Origin: DATIYF01 sp035517775
GTDB taxonomy: Bacteria; Acidobacteriota; Terriglobia; Terriglobales; Acidobacteriaceae
Direction: 5' to 3'
Length of the DNA stretch: 35,232 bases
Assembly: GCA_035517775.1 (NCBI GenBank)
Contig: DATIYF010000062.1
Span: 1 to 35,232 of the forward strand
Shown one piece after another: positions 1-6,950 of the stretch (positions are counted from its first letter, which is position 1; every line of letters starts with the position of its first letter). The notes below the pieces were generated by a model, which was not told where the DNA came from, did not search any database, and worked only from the letters and a program-made list of their open reading frames with translations. The translations under genes were made by a program, and so were the position numbers.

Positions 1-33
1 CGCCAGGTGCTGGAATTCCTGCGCCGGTTCTGA
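1..33 (+). CDS. C-terminal tail of an upstream gene (partial)
   Basis: Frame 1 is open from the window edge and reads RQVLEFLRRF followed by TGA at 31-33. The arginine/leucine-rich end resembles the last helix of many alpha/beta-hydrolase-type proteins, but ten residues cannot identify a family. Support for it being a real gene end is the hairpin terminator 10 bases after the stop and the convergent gene that follows. It could also be a chance open frame. Confidence 0.4.
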   Translation, partial: RQVLEFLRRF

Positions 34-43
34 GAAAACAAGC

Positions 44-65
44 TTCAACCGGCAAGCCGGTTGAA
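44..65. terminator. Bidirectional hairpin terminator between convergent genes
   Basis: Perfect 10-bp arms TTCAACCGGC (44-53) and GCCGGTTGAA (56-65) are separated by AA. On the plus strand the hairpin is followed by a short T-rich stretch, and on the minus strand by GCTTGTTTTC, so it could end transcripts from both sides. It overlaps the last codons and stop (45-47) of the minus-strand acyltransferase, so the hairpin also encodes that protein's final residues FNRLAG. Confidence 0.7.
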
Positions 66-1190
66 TTTCCCTTTACTCGGGCGCAGCCAGGCAATCGCTT
101 CTGCCCCGCGGCCTTTGGTCCGCGTACGCAGCCAGGAAAGCAGAACCATCGCGAGGAATATCGTGAGCAACCCCAACGAGGCGGTCGCGATGCTCTGCGC
201 GTGCTTGGGCAGAATCGAAAATCGCCCATACACGAACTCGATGTGCACCCAATAGACAAGAAGCGAAGTCTTGCCGAGCTGGATGAGCGGGCTGAATCCC
301 CACTGCCCGCCGCCCCAGCGGCACCAGAGATAGACAAGGGCCAAAATCACCAGCAGCAGCCCGACCCGAATCAGAAAGAAATTGGGGCTGGTATGCCAGA
401 AGTCGTACACCGGATAAAGTTGCCACGGGCGCGAATCAAGCCAGCGGGCGGCATAGATCAGGGCAAGCCCCGCCGCCCCAGCCAGAGCGAAGACCAGTGC
501 GCCTTTAGAATGCGCCCAGCCACTGAGCAGGAAGAAGCCCGCAGCCAGCCCGGCGAAGGAGAAAGCTACCCAGGGAAAGATCGGAAACAGCCACGCCTGC
601 GGCTGCCCGAGATTGTGCACGCCGTTGATGTAGGATTCGAGCGGCCAGGGCAGCCAATCCGGCCGCCAGGTGGTCCAAAGCAGCGGCGTGAGAAGTGAAA
701 TCAGCAGGCCAACCCCGGCCGCAGATCCAGCCACGGCCCCGCGTGCGCTCTCTCCCTTGACCAGAGAGAGCACTGCCCACTCGAGCAGCCCGATCAGCAT
801 GATGGCTACGCCAATGGTGTTCAGAATATCCACGCGGAACAGATCGCTCCACGGCGCCCATCCCCATGAAATGACATATTCCTGCACCCGAAACAGCAGG
901 CCCAGGCCGAGAATCTCCGCTCCCCGCCTGACCGTGAAGCGCCCAATGGCCGAAGCCTCGATACCCTTCCGCAGCGAGCGGTCGGCAATCAGGGCGCAGG
1001 AGATCCCCGCCAGAAAGAGAAACAAAGGAGCCGGCAGCGTGCCTCCCAACTGCGACCACATGAAGAACTCGCCTTTGCGAGGGACTGAGCCCAGCCAGGA
1101 GTCGTAGCAATGGGTCTGAAACATCAGCAGGCAGGCCAGGCCGCGCATCCAGTCAATGTAGGCCAAGCGGGATGAAGCGGCGGCAGGCAT
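45..1190 (-). CDS. Multi-pass membrane acyltransferase, HGSNAT/DUF1624-like
   Basis: Hydrophobic protein of about 381 residues with roughly ten membrane segments. Its N-terminus YIDWMRGLACLLMFQTH resembles the start of the heparan-alpha-glucosaminide N-acetyltransferase catalytic domain (DUF1624) and related acyltransferases: an aromatic-D-x-x-RG motif, then a first helix ending in a histidine that probably carries or accepts the acyl group. A second conserved-looking patch, LGKTSLLVYWVHIEFVYG, lies near the C-terminus. Such proteins move acyl groups across the inner membrane onto sugars, but the substrate here cannot be told. The start at 1190 puts the motif about ten residues in; an upstream in-frame start at 1283 would add a proline/glycine-rich stretch that does not look like a signal. 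No good Shine-Dalgarno is visible. It is divergent from the next gene and ends in the hairpin at 44-65. Confidence 0.75.
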   Translation of the reverse strand: MPAAASSRLAYIDWMRGLACLLMFQTHCYDSWLGSVPRKGEFFMWSQLGGTLPAPLFLFLAGISCALIADRSLRKGIEASAIGRFTVRRGAEILGLGLLFRVQEYVISWGWAPWSDLFRVDILNTIGVAIMLIGLLEWAVLSLVKGESARGAVAGSAAGVGLLISLLTPLLWTTWRPDWLPWPLESYINGVHNLGQPQAWLFPIFPWVAFSFAGLAAGFFLLSGWAHSKGALVFALAGAAGLALIYAARWLDSRPWQLYPVYDFWHTSPNFFLIRVGLLLVILALVYLWCRWGGGQWGFSPLIQLGKTSLLVYWVHIEFVYGRFSILPKHAQSIATASLGLLTIFLAMVLLSWLRTRTKGRGAEAIAWLRPSKGKFNRLAG

Positions 1191-1296
1191 AGGAGATCCA
1201 ACCGCGCAGTATAAGGGAGCACCCCCCGAAGTGGGGGCCCGCGCTACGCCGGAACGCAGGTCGAAAAGCTTGCCGCGCGGCAAAATTGCGGTAGGC

Positions 1297-1302
1297 TACA
1301 AT
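1297..1302 (+). promoter_or_regulatory. -10 element of a probable leaderless promoter
   Basis: TACAAT, preceded by GGC, lies 8 bases before the ATG at 1311. No Shine-Dalgarno fits in that gap, so transcription probably starts at or next to the start codon. No convincing -35 is present at the normal distance: TTGCCG at 1270-1275 would leave a 21-bp spacer. Confidence 0.5.
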
Positions 1303-1310
1303 ACTTGTTT

Positions 1311-2048
1311 ATGTCGCAAGCTGCGTCTGCCACTACGCGAACCCCGGCGGAGGTAGTCCGCCAGAGCCCGGTTACGCAGGCGGCCAACGGGGTCTGCTAC
1401 GCGGTTTCCGGGGAAATGCCGATCTCCTCTACCGACCTGGAGCGCATGGTGGCCGCCGTGCCCGCCTCCGCTGCTGCCGCCTTGCAGCGCAAGGCCTATT
1501 ACTTTGTGCCGCTTACCGTGAACCAGGGCGAAGACACAGTGATCGCCGACCGCTATGACGTGGCCCTGAGCGATAACGCCGTTTGCCACCGCAATCTCAG
1601 CCTGGGCGATTCGCAGTGCGTGTTCATTTCCACTCGCCTGATGGACGATAAGTTCTCCGTGGCCTTTGAGTTCTTTATCAATGTCGGTCACGCTGTGGTG
1701 GAGCGCGCGGGCGTTTCGCAGGCCTTCGCCGACCTGGTTTGGAAGCAAGTCGAAGCGAACGCCCGCGGCGAGACCTCGCTCGATGCCTGGGAATCGCGCA
1801 AGCTCGCCACCGGAGTCGGCCCTGACACCGAGAAGCACAAGAACGAATACTTTGCCGCCGCCTTCTCGGATGCGATTTCGGTGTATCTGCTCTCACTCTT
1901 CCTCGATGTGGATTACTACGATCTGCGGGAGCGGGATTATCCGCTGCTGGCGCCGGCGGCTATGGCTGAGCGGCTGCGGAAAGTGGCGGAGTTGTTTCCG
2001 CCGAATCCGGGGTTCGAGTTTGCGGTGTATTACAAGAGGAGAGGGTAG
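1311..2048 (+). CDS. Conserved-looking hypothetical protein, unrecognised
   Basis: About 245 residues, soluble, with no signal peptide, membrane helix or repeat. I do not recognise the family. Clear third-position GC bias supports a real gene. The central part has FFINVGHAVVERAGV and the C-terminal half HKNEYFAAAFSDAISVYLLS, both helix-like; the scattered His and Glu residues do not form a recognisable metal site. The ATG at 1311 is preferred over the in-frame TTG at 1305 because a TACAAT -10 element sits 8 bases upstream. It is divergent from the acyltransferase by about 120 bases, so the two may share a control region. Function unknown. Confidence 0.6.
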   Translation: MSQAASATTRTPAEVVRQSPVTQAANGVCYAVSGEMPISSTDLERMVAAVPASAAAALQRKAYYFVPLTVNQGEDTVIADRYDVALSDNAVCHRNLSLGDSQCVFISTRLMDDKFSVAFEFFINVGHAVVERAGVSQAFADLVWKQVEANARGETSLDAWESRKLATGVGPDTEKHKNEYFAAAFSDAISVYLLSLFLDVDYYDLRERDYPLLAPAAMAERLRKVAELFPPNPGFEFAVYYKRRG

Positions 2049-2137
2049 AAATCCCAGTCCTCGCCGAGGCCGAAGTCGGAGGGCGACAGTTCTAGCAGAT
2101 CGTTACGTGCGCGGCACTGCGCCGACGATGGCGCGCT

Positions 2138-2518
2138 TCACGGACATGTGTTGCCTTGAGCGATGCAGTAGTACTGACTTGAGTTCTGGCGTCTGCAGCA
2201 GACATCGTAATTGTTGCAGCAAACAGCTCCGTCGCCAGACCCACACATGTAACTTCCGTCGCCGCAGGTAGCCTGGCCTGCCGCCGTCGGGAGAGCTGAC
2301 CGCCACTCCAAACCCGGCAGCCTTCGCTCCGAGAAAGTCCACCTGCTCGACTGTACTTCTGACCGTGTTGCTTCGGCTTGGGCGGCCTGTACTCGCTGGG
2401 CGGCTGAGTCTTTCCCTGCGGGGGCAGCTCCAGCACCGGCAAATGCAACGGCGGCGAGGACCAAAACCACTCCAGGAATTAACCACCCGGTTACTGCTCG
2501 AACGCTTCCCGTCGTCAT
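2138..2518 (-). CDS. Small secreted cysteine-rich protein with granulin-like Cys spacing
   Basis: 126 residues. Residues 11-31 form a hydrophobic segment (WLIPGVVLVLAAVAFAGAGA) typical of a signal peptide. A low-complexity linker rich in A, Q, R and S follows. The last 44 residues hold eight cysteines spaced C-x6-C-x7-CC-x5-CC-x9-C-x6-C. The CC-x5-CC core matches the spacing in granulin/knottin-type disulfide domains, but this is seen only at the pattern level. The protein is probably exported and oxidised in the periplasm or outside. The start is well fixed: a perfect AGGAGGTGA lies at 2522-2530 on the minus strand with 6 bases between AGGAGG and ATG. It is a stand-alone gene convergent with the gene at 1311. 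Function unknown. Confidence 0.7.
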   Translation of the reverse strand: MTTGSVRAVTGWLIPGVVLVLAAVAFAGAGAAPAGKDSAAQRVQAAQAEATRSEVQSSRWTFSERRLPGLEWRSALPTAAGQATCGDGSYMCGSGDGAVCCNNYDVCCRRQNSSQYYCIAQGNTCP

Positions 2519-2521
2519 CCT

Positions 2522-2530
2522 TCACCTCCT
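2522..2530 (-). promoter_or_regulatory. Perfect Shine-Dalgarno of the cysteine-rich protein gene
   Basis: AGGAGGTGA on the minus strand is complementary to the 3' end of 16S rRNA over nine bases and sits just before the ATG at 2518. It contrasts with the many neighbouring genes that have no Shine-Dalgarno at all. Confidence 0.7.
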
Positions 2531-2723
2531 GGGGGTCAAGCCTATACACTCGCCCGCTCATCGTAGCGCACCGGCGTCGCCGGAGTTACGAAATCGGAAC
2601 GCCCTCCGTTCGCCCGCATGCTCCAGCTTCCGCGCAGCCGTACCATGGTCAGGTAACAATTCTTCTGCCGGCCGACCGACACCGCGCCCGCCTGTCATAA
2701 GAGCAGTTGTTCAAAATCAGCAT

Positions 2724-2752
2724 TCGAAAACGGGCCTGCGGCGCTCTACAAT
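2724..2752 (+). promoter_or_regulatory. ispE promoter, probably leaderless
   Basis: TACAAT at 2747-2752 lies 9 bases before the ispE ATG. TCGAAA at 2724-2729 is exactly 17 bp upstream. The same TCGAAAACG sequence with the same spacing precedes the gyrB -10 element, which supports it as a real though non-consensus -35. The gap before ATG has no Shine-Dalgarno. Confidence 0.5.
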
Positions 2753-2761
2753 CATCTCCCC

Positions 2762-3820
2762 ATGGCAGTTACCCTCCGATCGTTCGCGAAGATCAATCTC
2801 GGGTTGGGCATTGGCCCGCCTCGCCCGGATGGGTTTCACGAGCTGCGCACCGTGTATCAGACCATCGCACTGCACGATGTGATTCGGGTAGAGGTGCGGC
2901 GGGGCGCGGGCATTGAGATTCTCTGCGACGATCTGCGCGTGCCCAAGGACGCGTCGAATACCTGCTATCGCATCGTCGAGCCGGCGATGGCGGCGCTAGA
3001 GGTGCGGGGGCGGGTGGTCATCCACATTGAAAAGCGGCTGCCGGTGCAAGGCGGGATGGGCGCGGCCTCGGCAAATGCGGTGGCGGCGCTGCTGGCTCTG
3101 GAGCGCGCGGTAAACAAGCAGCTTTCGCCTTCCGAAAGGCTGCGCATGGCGGCGGAAGCCGGGTCGGATATTCCCTTATTTCTCATCGGCGGAACGGTGC
3201 TGGGCGTGGGCCATGGCGAGGAGGTGTATCCCCTGCCGGATTTGCCCTCGATGCCGTGCGTGATTGTGACCCCGGAGATTGCCGTTTCGACCCCGAAGGC
3301 GTTTGCGGATTGGGACGGCCTGTGTGGCGGCGGGGCTATGCCCGGCCTGGACGGGGCAAGCCCTGTCCCCACACGGCCTCTGCCGGACTCCGCAAAATTG
3401 ACGCCCGCTTCGCCCTCCGATAGAATGTTTGAGCTTGGCCGCACGGTTTCCGGGTGGCTGAGCGGCTCAGGCCAGGTTAAGTTTAAGGCTGGCAAGACCT
3501 TATCCGGTGTCCCTGCGAAAGGCGGCAGGGGCCGGGCCGAGACCCCGCTTCTCGACCTCGTCCGTACCGGGATCGAAAACGACTTTGAACGGGTCGTGTT
3601 TCCTCAGTATCCCGAGTTATGCGAGGCCAAGCGTGTGCTCGAACGCGCCGGGGCGGAATATGCCTCGCTTTCGGGCTCCGGATCGGCGCTGTATGGGCTT
3701 TTTGCTTCATTGGCGGCGGCCCGCCGCGCGGCAATGACGTTGCGCAAGTCGGGATTTCCGGCGACCGCCACCACAACGCTGACGCGGCGGCAATACTGGA
3801 AGAGAATTTTTGATTGTTGA
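2762..3820 (+). CDS. ispE: 4-diphosphocytidyl-2-C-methyl-D-erythritol kinase
   Basis: GHMP-family kinase of the MEP isoprenoid pathway, phosphorylating CDP-methylerythritol at the 2-hydroxyl. Visible motifs are SFAKINLGL at residues 7-15 (substrate-binding Lys10), a glycine-rich ATP loop GGMGAASANA at 97-106, GSDIPLF at 134-140 with the likely catalytic Asp136, and LSGSGSALYG at 303-312. The ATP loop departs from the usual GLGGGSSNAA form, with alanines in place of glycine and serine. At 352 residues it is longer than the usual 280-300. The excess is a low-complexity stretch near residues 186-260 containing a palindromic repeat (3349-3368). The C-terminus runs into another repeat (3811-3844). 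The gene precedes tRNA-Gln and prs, a common bacterial order. Confidence 0.92.
   Translation: MAVTLRSFAKINLGLGIGPPRPDGFHELRTVYQTIALHDVIRVEVRRGAGIEILCDDLRVPKDASNTCYRIVEPAMAALEVRGRVVIHIEKRLPVQGGMGAASANAVAALLALERAVNKQLSPSERLRMAAEAGSDIPLFLIGGTVLGVGHGEEVYPLPDLPSMPCVIVTPEIAVSTPKAFADWDGLCGGGAMPGLDGASPVPTRPLPDSAKLTPASPSDRMFELGRTVSGWLSGSGQVKFKAGKTLSGVPAKGGRGRAETPLLDLVRTGIENDFERVVFPQYPELCEAKRVLERAGAEYASLSGSGSALYGLFASLAAARRAAMTLRKSGFPATATTTLTRRQYWKRIFDC
3349..3368 (+). repeat. Palindromic repeat inside ispE, shared with mnmE
   Basis: Arms GGACGGGGC (3349-3357) and GCCCTGTCC (3360-3368) flank AA and pair with a single G-T wobble, followed by CCACAC. The coding strand of mnmE carries the same arms and the same CCACAC tail around 23079-23105. 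In both genes the element is read in the frame giving SPVPT-Q/R-P. It lies in the extra-length part of IspE. Confidence 0.7.
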
Positions 3821-3844
3821 TTCTGGACTGTTGATTGACAATTG
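3811..3844 (+). repeat. GATTGTTGA-type short repeat at the end of ispE
   Basis: The motif GTTGATT recurs (TGATTGTTGATT, then CTGTTGATTGACAATTG) and covers the ispE stop codon at 3818-3820, so the last two codons of ispE come from the repeat. No gene follows until the tRNA at 3890. Confidence 0.5.
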
Positions 3845-3889
3845 CGGTGCGGGGTTATCAACAGATTCTTCCATCAACAACGCTTTCAC

Positions 3890-3963
3890 TGGGCCGTCGA
3901 CTAATGGTAGGTCAAGTGCCTTTGGAGCACTTTGTCTAGGTTCGAATCCTAGCGGCCCAGCCA
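3890..3963 (+). tRNA. tRNA-Gln (anticodon UUG)
   Basis: A complete cloverleaf can be drawn. The acceptor stem TGGGCCG pairs perfectly with CGGCCCA, discriminator G3960 follows, and CCA is encoded at 3961-3963. The D arm has GAC/GTC, the anticodon stem AGTGC/GCACT encloses the 7-base loop CTTTGGA, and the T arm CTAGG/CCTAG encloses TTCGAAT. Loop positions 34-36 are TTG, which reads CAA glutamine codons. It sits between ispE and prs on the same strand and may be cotranscribed with prs. Confidence 0.95.
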
Positions 3964-3971
3964 GAAAACCA

Positions 3972-4009
3972 GCTTCCAGCTCCCGGCTGATGGCGGGACG
4001 GCTGGAAGC
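3972..4009 (+). repeat. Long stem-loop between tRNA-Gln and prs
   Basis: Outer arms GCTTCCAGC (3972-3980) and GCTGGAAGC (4001-4009) are continuous with inner arms TCCCG (3981-3985) and CGGGA (3994-3998), giving about 14 paired bases with an 8-base loop and a 2-base bulge. It starts 9 bases after the tRNA CCA end and finishes 18 bases before the prs start. No T-run follows, so it is more likely a processing or attenuating hairpin, or a copy of an interspersed repeat, than a simple terminator. Motifs from its arms recur up to 4026. Confidence 0.6.
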
Positions 4010-4027
4010 CAGGAGCCAGCAGCTTCT

Positions 4028-5047
4028 ATGGCAACTCTTGTCACCACCACGGAGAAGAAAGCCCACGCCGAGGAGAAGCCGGAGCGCAAGCCGCAACGCG
4101 CCCGTGTGGACGACAAGTTCAAGATCTTCTGCGGCACCGCCAACGAGGCGCTGTGCGAGGAGGTTTGCGCCTTTCTGGCTATGACGCGCGGCCTCGCCCA
4201 GGTGACGCGCTTCAAGGATGGCGAGGCCTATGTGCAGATTCAGGAGAACGTGCGCGGGGCCGATGTATTCGTCATCCAGCCCACCTGCCGGCCGGTGGAT
4301 GAGCACCTGATGGAGCTGCTGCTGATGATTGACGCTCTTAAGCGGGCCTCGGCACGGCGCATCACCGGGGTGATTCCCTATTTCGGGTATGCCCGGCAGG
4401 ACCGCAAGGATAAGCCACGCGTACCGATTTCCTCCAAGCTGGTGGCCGATCTGCTCACCACGGCCGGGGCGGATCGCGCCCTGATCGTGGATTTGCACGC
4501 GCCCCAGTTGCAGGGCTTCTTCAACATCCCGGTGGACCATTTGTTCGCTTCCCCGGTGCTGGTGGATTATTTCAAGAAGCTGGCCCTGCCCGACCTGACC
4601 GTGGTCTCGCCCGATGCAGGCGGCGTGGAGCGGGCCCGCTTCTTCGCCAAGAAGATGGATTCAGCCCTGGCCATCATGGATAAGCGGCGGGTGGAAATGA
4701 ACGTGGCCGAGATCATGCACGTGATCGGTGACGTCAGGGGCCGCACTTGTCTCATCATTGACGACCTGATTGATACCGCTGGCACGCTGGTGAAGACGGC
4801 AAGTGCCTTGATGGAGAATGGCGCCGCCGCGGTGTATGCCTGCTGCTCGCACCCCGTGCTCTCCGGGCCAGCGGTGGAAAACATTTCGAAGTCCTGCATC
4901 ACCGAAGTGGTGGTGACCAATACGATTCCGCTGAGTGAAGACGCCAGGCGCGAGCCGAAAATCCGGGTGTTGAGTATTGCCGGCCTGATCGGGCGCGCTA
5001 TTCAGTCCATTCACGAGGAAACCTCGGTCAGCAAATTGTTCTTGTAA
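4028..5047 (+). CDS. prs: Ribose-phosphate pyrophosphokinase
   Basis: Makes PRPP from ribose 5-phosphate and ATP in the cytosol, feeding purine, pyrimidine, His and Trp synthesis. Key signatures are visible: GYARQDRKDKPRVPIS (ATP-binding region), DLHAPQLQGFFNIPVDHL (metal/ATP site), the catalytic flexible loop DKRRVEMNVAEIMHVIGDV with its Lys and Arg residues, and the PRPP-binding loop CLIIDDLIDTAGTL. It has 339 residues against about 315 in typical bacterial enzymes. The extra length is a charged N-terminal tail of about 25 residues before FKIFCGTANEALCEEV. The Shine-Dalgarno is poor because the hairpin at 3972-4009 lies just upstream. The next gene follows after 12 bases, as in the widespread prs-rplY-pth order. 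Confidence 0.95.
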   Translation: MATLVTTTEKKAHAEEKPERKPQRARVDDKFKIFCGTANEALCEEVCAFLAMTRGLAQVTRFKDGEAYVQIQENVRGADVFVIQPTCRPVDEHLMELLLMIDALKRASARRITGVIPYFGYARQDRKDKPRVPISSKLVADLLTTAGADRALIVDLHAPQLQGFFNIPVDHLFASPVLVDYFKKLALPDLTVVSPDAGGVERARFFAKKMDSALAIMDKRRVEMNVAEIMHVIGDVRGRTCLIIDDLIDTAGTLVKTASALMENGAAAVYACCSHPVLSGPAVENISKSCITEVVVTNTIPLSEDARREPKIRVLSIAGLIGRAIQSIHEETSVSKLFL

Positions 5048-5059
5048 GGAATCATTCTT

Positions 5060-5791
5060 ATGGCGACAGCAACAGCGACAGAAAACAACCTTTTGGAAGC
5101 ACAGGCGCGCACCCCCGGCACCAAGAACGATGCCCGGCGGGTGCGGCGCGAAGGCAAGCTCCCCGGCGTTCTTTACGGCGCGGGCAAGGAAACGGTTCCC
5201 GTGGCTCTTGATCCGCGCCAGGTGGCGCGCATTCTGCACTCCCAGACCGGGCACAACACCATCTTCGAGCTGGCGCTGAACGGCGAGCGCACGCGCGCCA
5301 TGATCGTGGACTGGCAATACGAGCCGGTAAAGGGGGCGCTGCTGCACATTGACTTGAAGCGCATCGCCATGGACCAGAAGCTGCGGGTCAACGTACCCAT
5401 CGTGCTCAAGGGCGAGGCCGCGGGGGTGAAGCAGCAGGGCGGAATTCTCGAGCAGATTCTGCGCGAGGTCGAAATCGAGTGTTTGCCGGGTGATATCCCC
5501 AGCTCCATCGAAGCCGACGTCACTGAGCTGGTCTTCGGCAAAGTGCTGCGGGTAAGCGATCTGCCGCACGGCGAGAAGCTGAAGTTTCTGAGCGATGCCA
5601 ATCAGCCGGTGGCGCACATTACAGCGGTGAAAGAAGAAGTGGTGGCGACGCCGGAAGCGGTGGCGGCTGAGGCTGCAGCGGCCCCGGCCGAGCCGGAAGT
5701 TATCAAGAAGGGCAAGCAGGAGGTTGAAGGCGAGGAAGCCGAGGCTGCGCCGGAGAAACCAGAAAAGGCCGAGAAGAAAGAGAAGAAATAA
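5060..5791 (+). CDS. rplY: 50S ribosomal protein L25/general stress protein Ctc
   Basis: Long (Ctc/TL5-type) form of L25, which binds 5S rRNA. The N-terminal L25 domain includes the characteristic ARRVRREGKLPGVLYG (around residues 24-39) and TRAMIVDWQYEPVKGALLHIDLKRI. It is followed by the beta-rich C-terminal TL5 domain (VNVPIVLKGEAAGVKQQGGILEQ). The last 50 residues are an Ala/Glu/Lys-rich acidic-basic tail (EEAEAAPEKPEKAEKKEKK), common and variable in this form. At 243 residues it is slightly longer than the usual 200-220. The ATG follows AAGGAATC, a weak Shine-Dalgarno. It lies 12 bases after prs, so the two are probably cotranscribed. Confidence 0.93.
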   Translation: MATATATENNLLEAQARTPGTKNDARRVRREGKLPGVLYGAGKETVPVALDPRQVARILHSQTGHNTIFELALNGERTRAMIVDWQYEPVKGALLHIDLKRIAMDQKLRVNVPIVLKGEAAGVKQQGGILEQILREVEIECLPGDIPSSIEADVTELVFGKVLRVSDLPHGEKLKFLSDANQPVAHITAVKEEVVATPEAVAAEAAAAPAEPEVIKKGKQEVEGEEAEAAPEKPEKAEKKEKK

Positions 5792-5843
5792 CCTTCAGGT
5801 TGGCTGGTTTCTTACGGATGAAGGCTCCGGGTTGTGGGCCAAC

Positions 5844-5878
5844 AGCTAAAAGCTGAGAGCTGACAGCTGAGAGCTAAT
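5844..5878 (+). repeat. 7-bp tandem repeat abutting the pth start codon
   Basis: Five consecutive 7-bp units: AGCTAAA, AGCTGAG, AGCTGAC, AGCTGAG, AGCTAAT. The A and T of the pth ATG (5877-5878) lie in the last unit. The array occupies the place where a Shine-Dalgarno would be, and GAGAG is the only weak candidate. AGCT is self-complementary, so alternative hairpins are possible. Confidence 0.75.
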
Positions 5879-6449
5879 GAAACTGATTGTGGGCTTGGGC
5901 AATCCGGGCATTGAGTATCAGTTCACGCCCCACAATCTGGGTTTTCTGGCGATTGACCGCATGGCCGATGAATGCGGCGTGGAAGTAAGAAATCGCCAGT
6001 GCCATGCGCTCACGGCGCGGGCGAGTATCGAAGGAAAAGAGGTCTTGCTGGCCAAGCCTGAGACTTACATGAACTTGAGCGGGCTGGCGGTGCGCGACCT
6101 GGCGGCCGAGCAGGCGATCAGGCCGGAAGAAGACCTGATCGTGATTTACGACGAGTTGGATTTGCCGCTGGGTAAGATTCGCATCCGCCAGAGAGGCAGT
6201 TCGGCGGGGCACAACGGCATGAAGTCCATCATCGGAGCGCTGGGCACGCAGGAGTTTTTGCGCATCCGGCTGGGCATTGCGCCGGAGAAGAGAATTCTCA
6301 AGCCCTTTCGCAAGGCGCAGCTCAAGAAGGTGGACGAGGTGCTCGAGGTTGCGGCCGAGGCGGTGCGAGTGATTTTGAGCGAAGGCCCGGAAGCGGCCAT
6401 GAACCGATTCAACCGGAAGGAAAAACCGGAGGAGCCGGAAGAAGATTAG
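5877..6449 (+). CDS. pth: Peptidyl-tRNA hydrolase
   Basis: Releases peptides from prematurely dropped peptidyl-tRNAs so the tRNA can be reused. Hallmark motifs are intact: MKLIVGLGNPGIEYQFTPHN at residues 1-20 (substrate Asn10, catalytic His19), KPETYMNLSG at about 61-70, DELDLPLGKIRIRQRGSSAGHNG with the catalytic Asp and the GHNG loop, and the downstream FLRIRLGIAP. Its 190 residues match the family. The C-terminal tail is acidic/basic (KEKPEEPEED). The start lies at the end of a 7-bp tandem repeat and has no strong Shine-Dalgarno. The stop is immediately followed by an inverted repeat (6449-6515) that separates it from rpsF. Confidence 0.95.
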   Translation: MKLIVGLGNPGIEYQFTPHNLGFLAIDRMADECGVEVRNRQCHALTARASIEGKEVLLAKPETYMNLSGLAVRDLAAEQAIRPEEDLIVIYDELDLPLGKIRIRQRGSSAGHNGMKSIIGALGTQEFLRIRLGIAPEKRILKPFRKAQLKKVDEVLEVAAEAVRVILSEGPEAAMNRFNRKEKPEEPEED

Positions 6450-6515
6450 CCACGGATTGACGCGGACGACACCGATTTAATTCCTGATCTGTGTTGATCC
6501 GCGGGAATCGGCGGC
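6449..6515 (+). repeat. Inverted-repeat element, copy 1, between pth and rpsF
   Basis: Its left half contains GCCACGGATTGACGCGG and its right half TGTTGATCCGCGGGAATCGG. The halves are imperfectly complementary, with GATT/CCGCGGAT-type arms. The reverse complement of this element aligns well with the element at 7399-7472 (shared order GCCGnCGATT, CCGCGGAT, CACAGAT, GTG-GAT, GTGGC). The two are therefore copies of one family in opposite orientation, flanking rpsF and rpsR. Confidence 0.7.
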
Positions 6516-6530
6516 AGATGGAGCGTTGGG

Positions 6531-6929
6531 ATGAATCGTACTTATGAGTTGATGTTTATCGTCCGGCCGGACATGCCGGAGGAGGACCAGGACAAGCTGA
6601 TTTCCACGCTGGAGACGGCGGTGACCTCCTCGGGCGGGACCATGAAGAAAGTGGAACGCATGGGCAAGCGCCGCCTGGCCTACACCGTGCGCAAGTTCCA
6701 CGAAGGCATCTACCTGCTGCTGATTGTCGAAGGGCAGGGCGACCTGGTGCACGAACTGGAGCGCCGGCTGCGCGTGACCGAGCCGGTGATCAAGTTTCTT
6801 ACCGTGCGCATTGATGAAGAACAGAAGCGGCTGGACAAGGTCAAAAAGATTCGCGAGGCGCGCCGCAAGGCGCCGCCCGCTGCGGCGCCGGCCGAGGGCG
6901 GGGGCGAGACCGCCGCGGTCACGGCATAA
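6531..6929 (+). CDS. rpsF: 30S ribosomal protein S6
   Basis: Small-subunit protein that pairs with S18 on the platform. The N-terminus MNRTYELMFIVRPD and the block KRMGKRRLAYTVRKFHEGIYLLLIVEG (here ERMGKRRLAYTV then GIYLL) are typical S6 sequence. VTEPVIKFLTVRIDEE near residue 100 fits the conserved C-terminal strand. It has 132 residues; the final 25 are a basic then Ala/Pro/Gly-rich tail, as in many S6 proteins. The ATG has GGAGCG at a good distance. It forms the usual rpsF-rpsR-rplI order, with 21 bases to rpsR. Confidence 0.95.
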   Translation: MNRTYELMFIVRPDMPEEDQDKLISTLETAVTSSGGTMKKVERMGKRRLAYTVRKFHEGIYLLLIVEGQGDLVHELERRLRVTEPVIKFLTVRIDEEQKRLDKVKKIREARRKAPPAAAPAEGGGETAAVTA

Positions 6930-6950
6930 GAAATCTCTTTAAGGAGCACC

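Noticed and set aside
3855..3863. DnaA box TTATCAACA near tRNA-Gln
   Set aside because: Single, one mismatch, and not in an origin-like setting.
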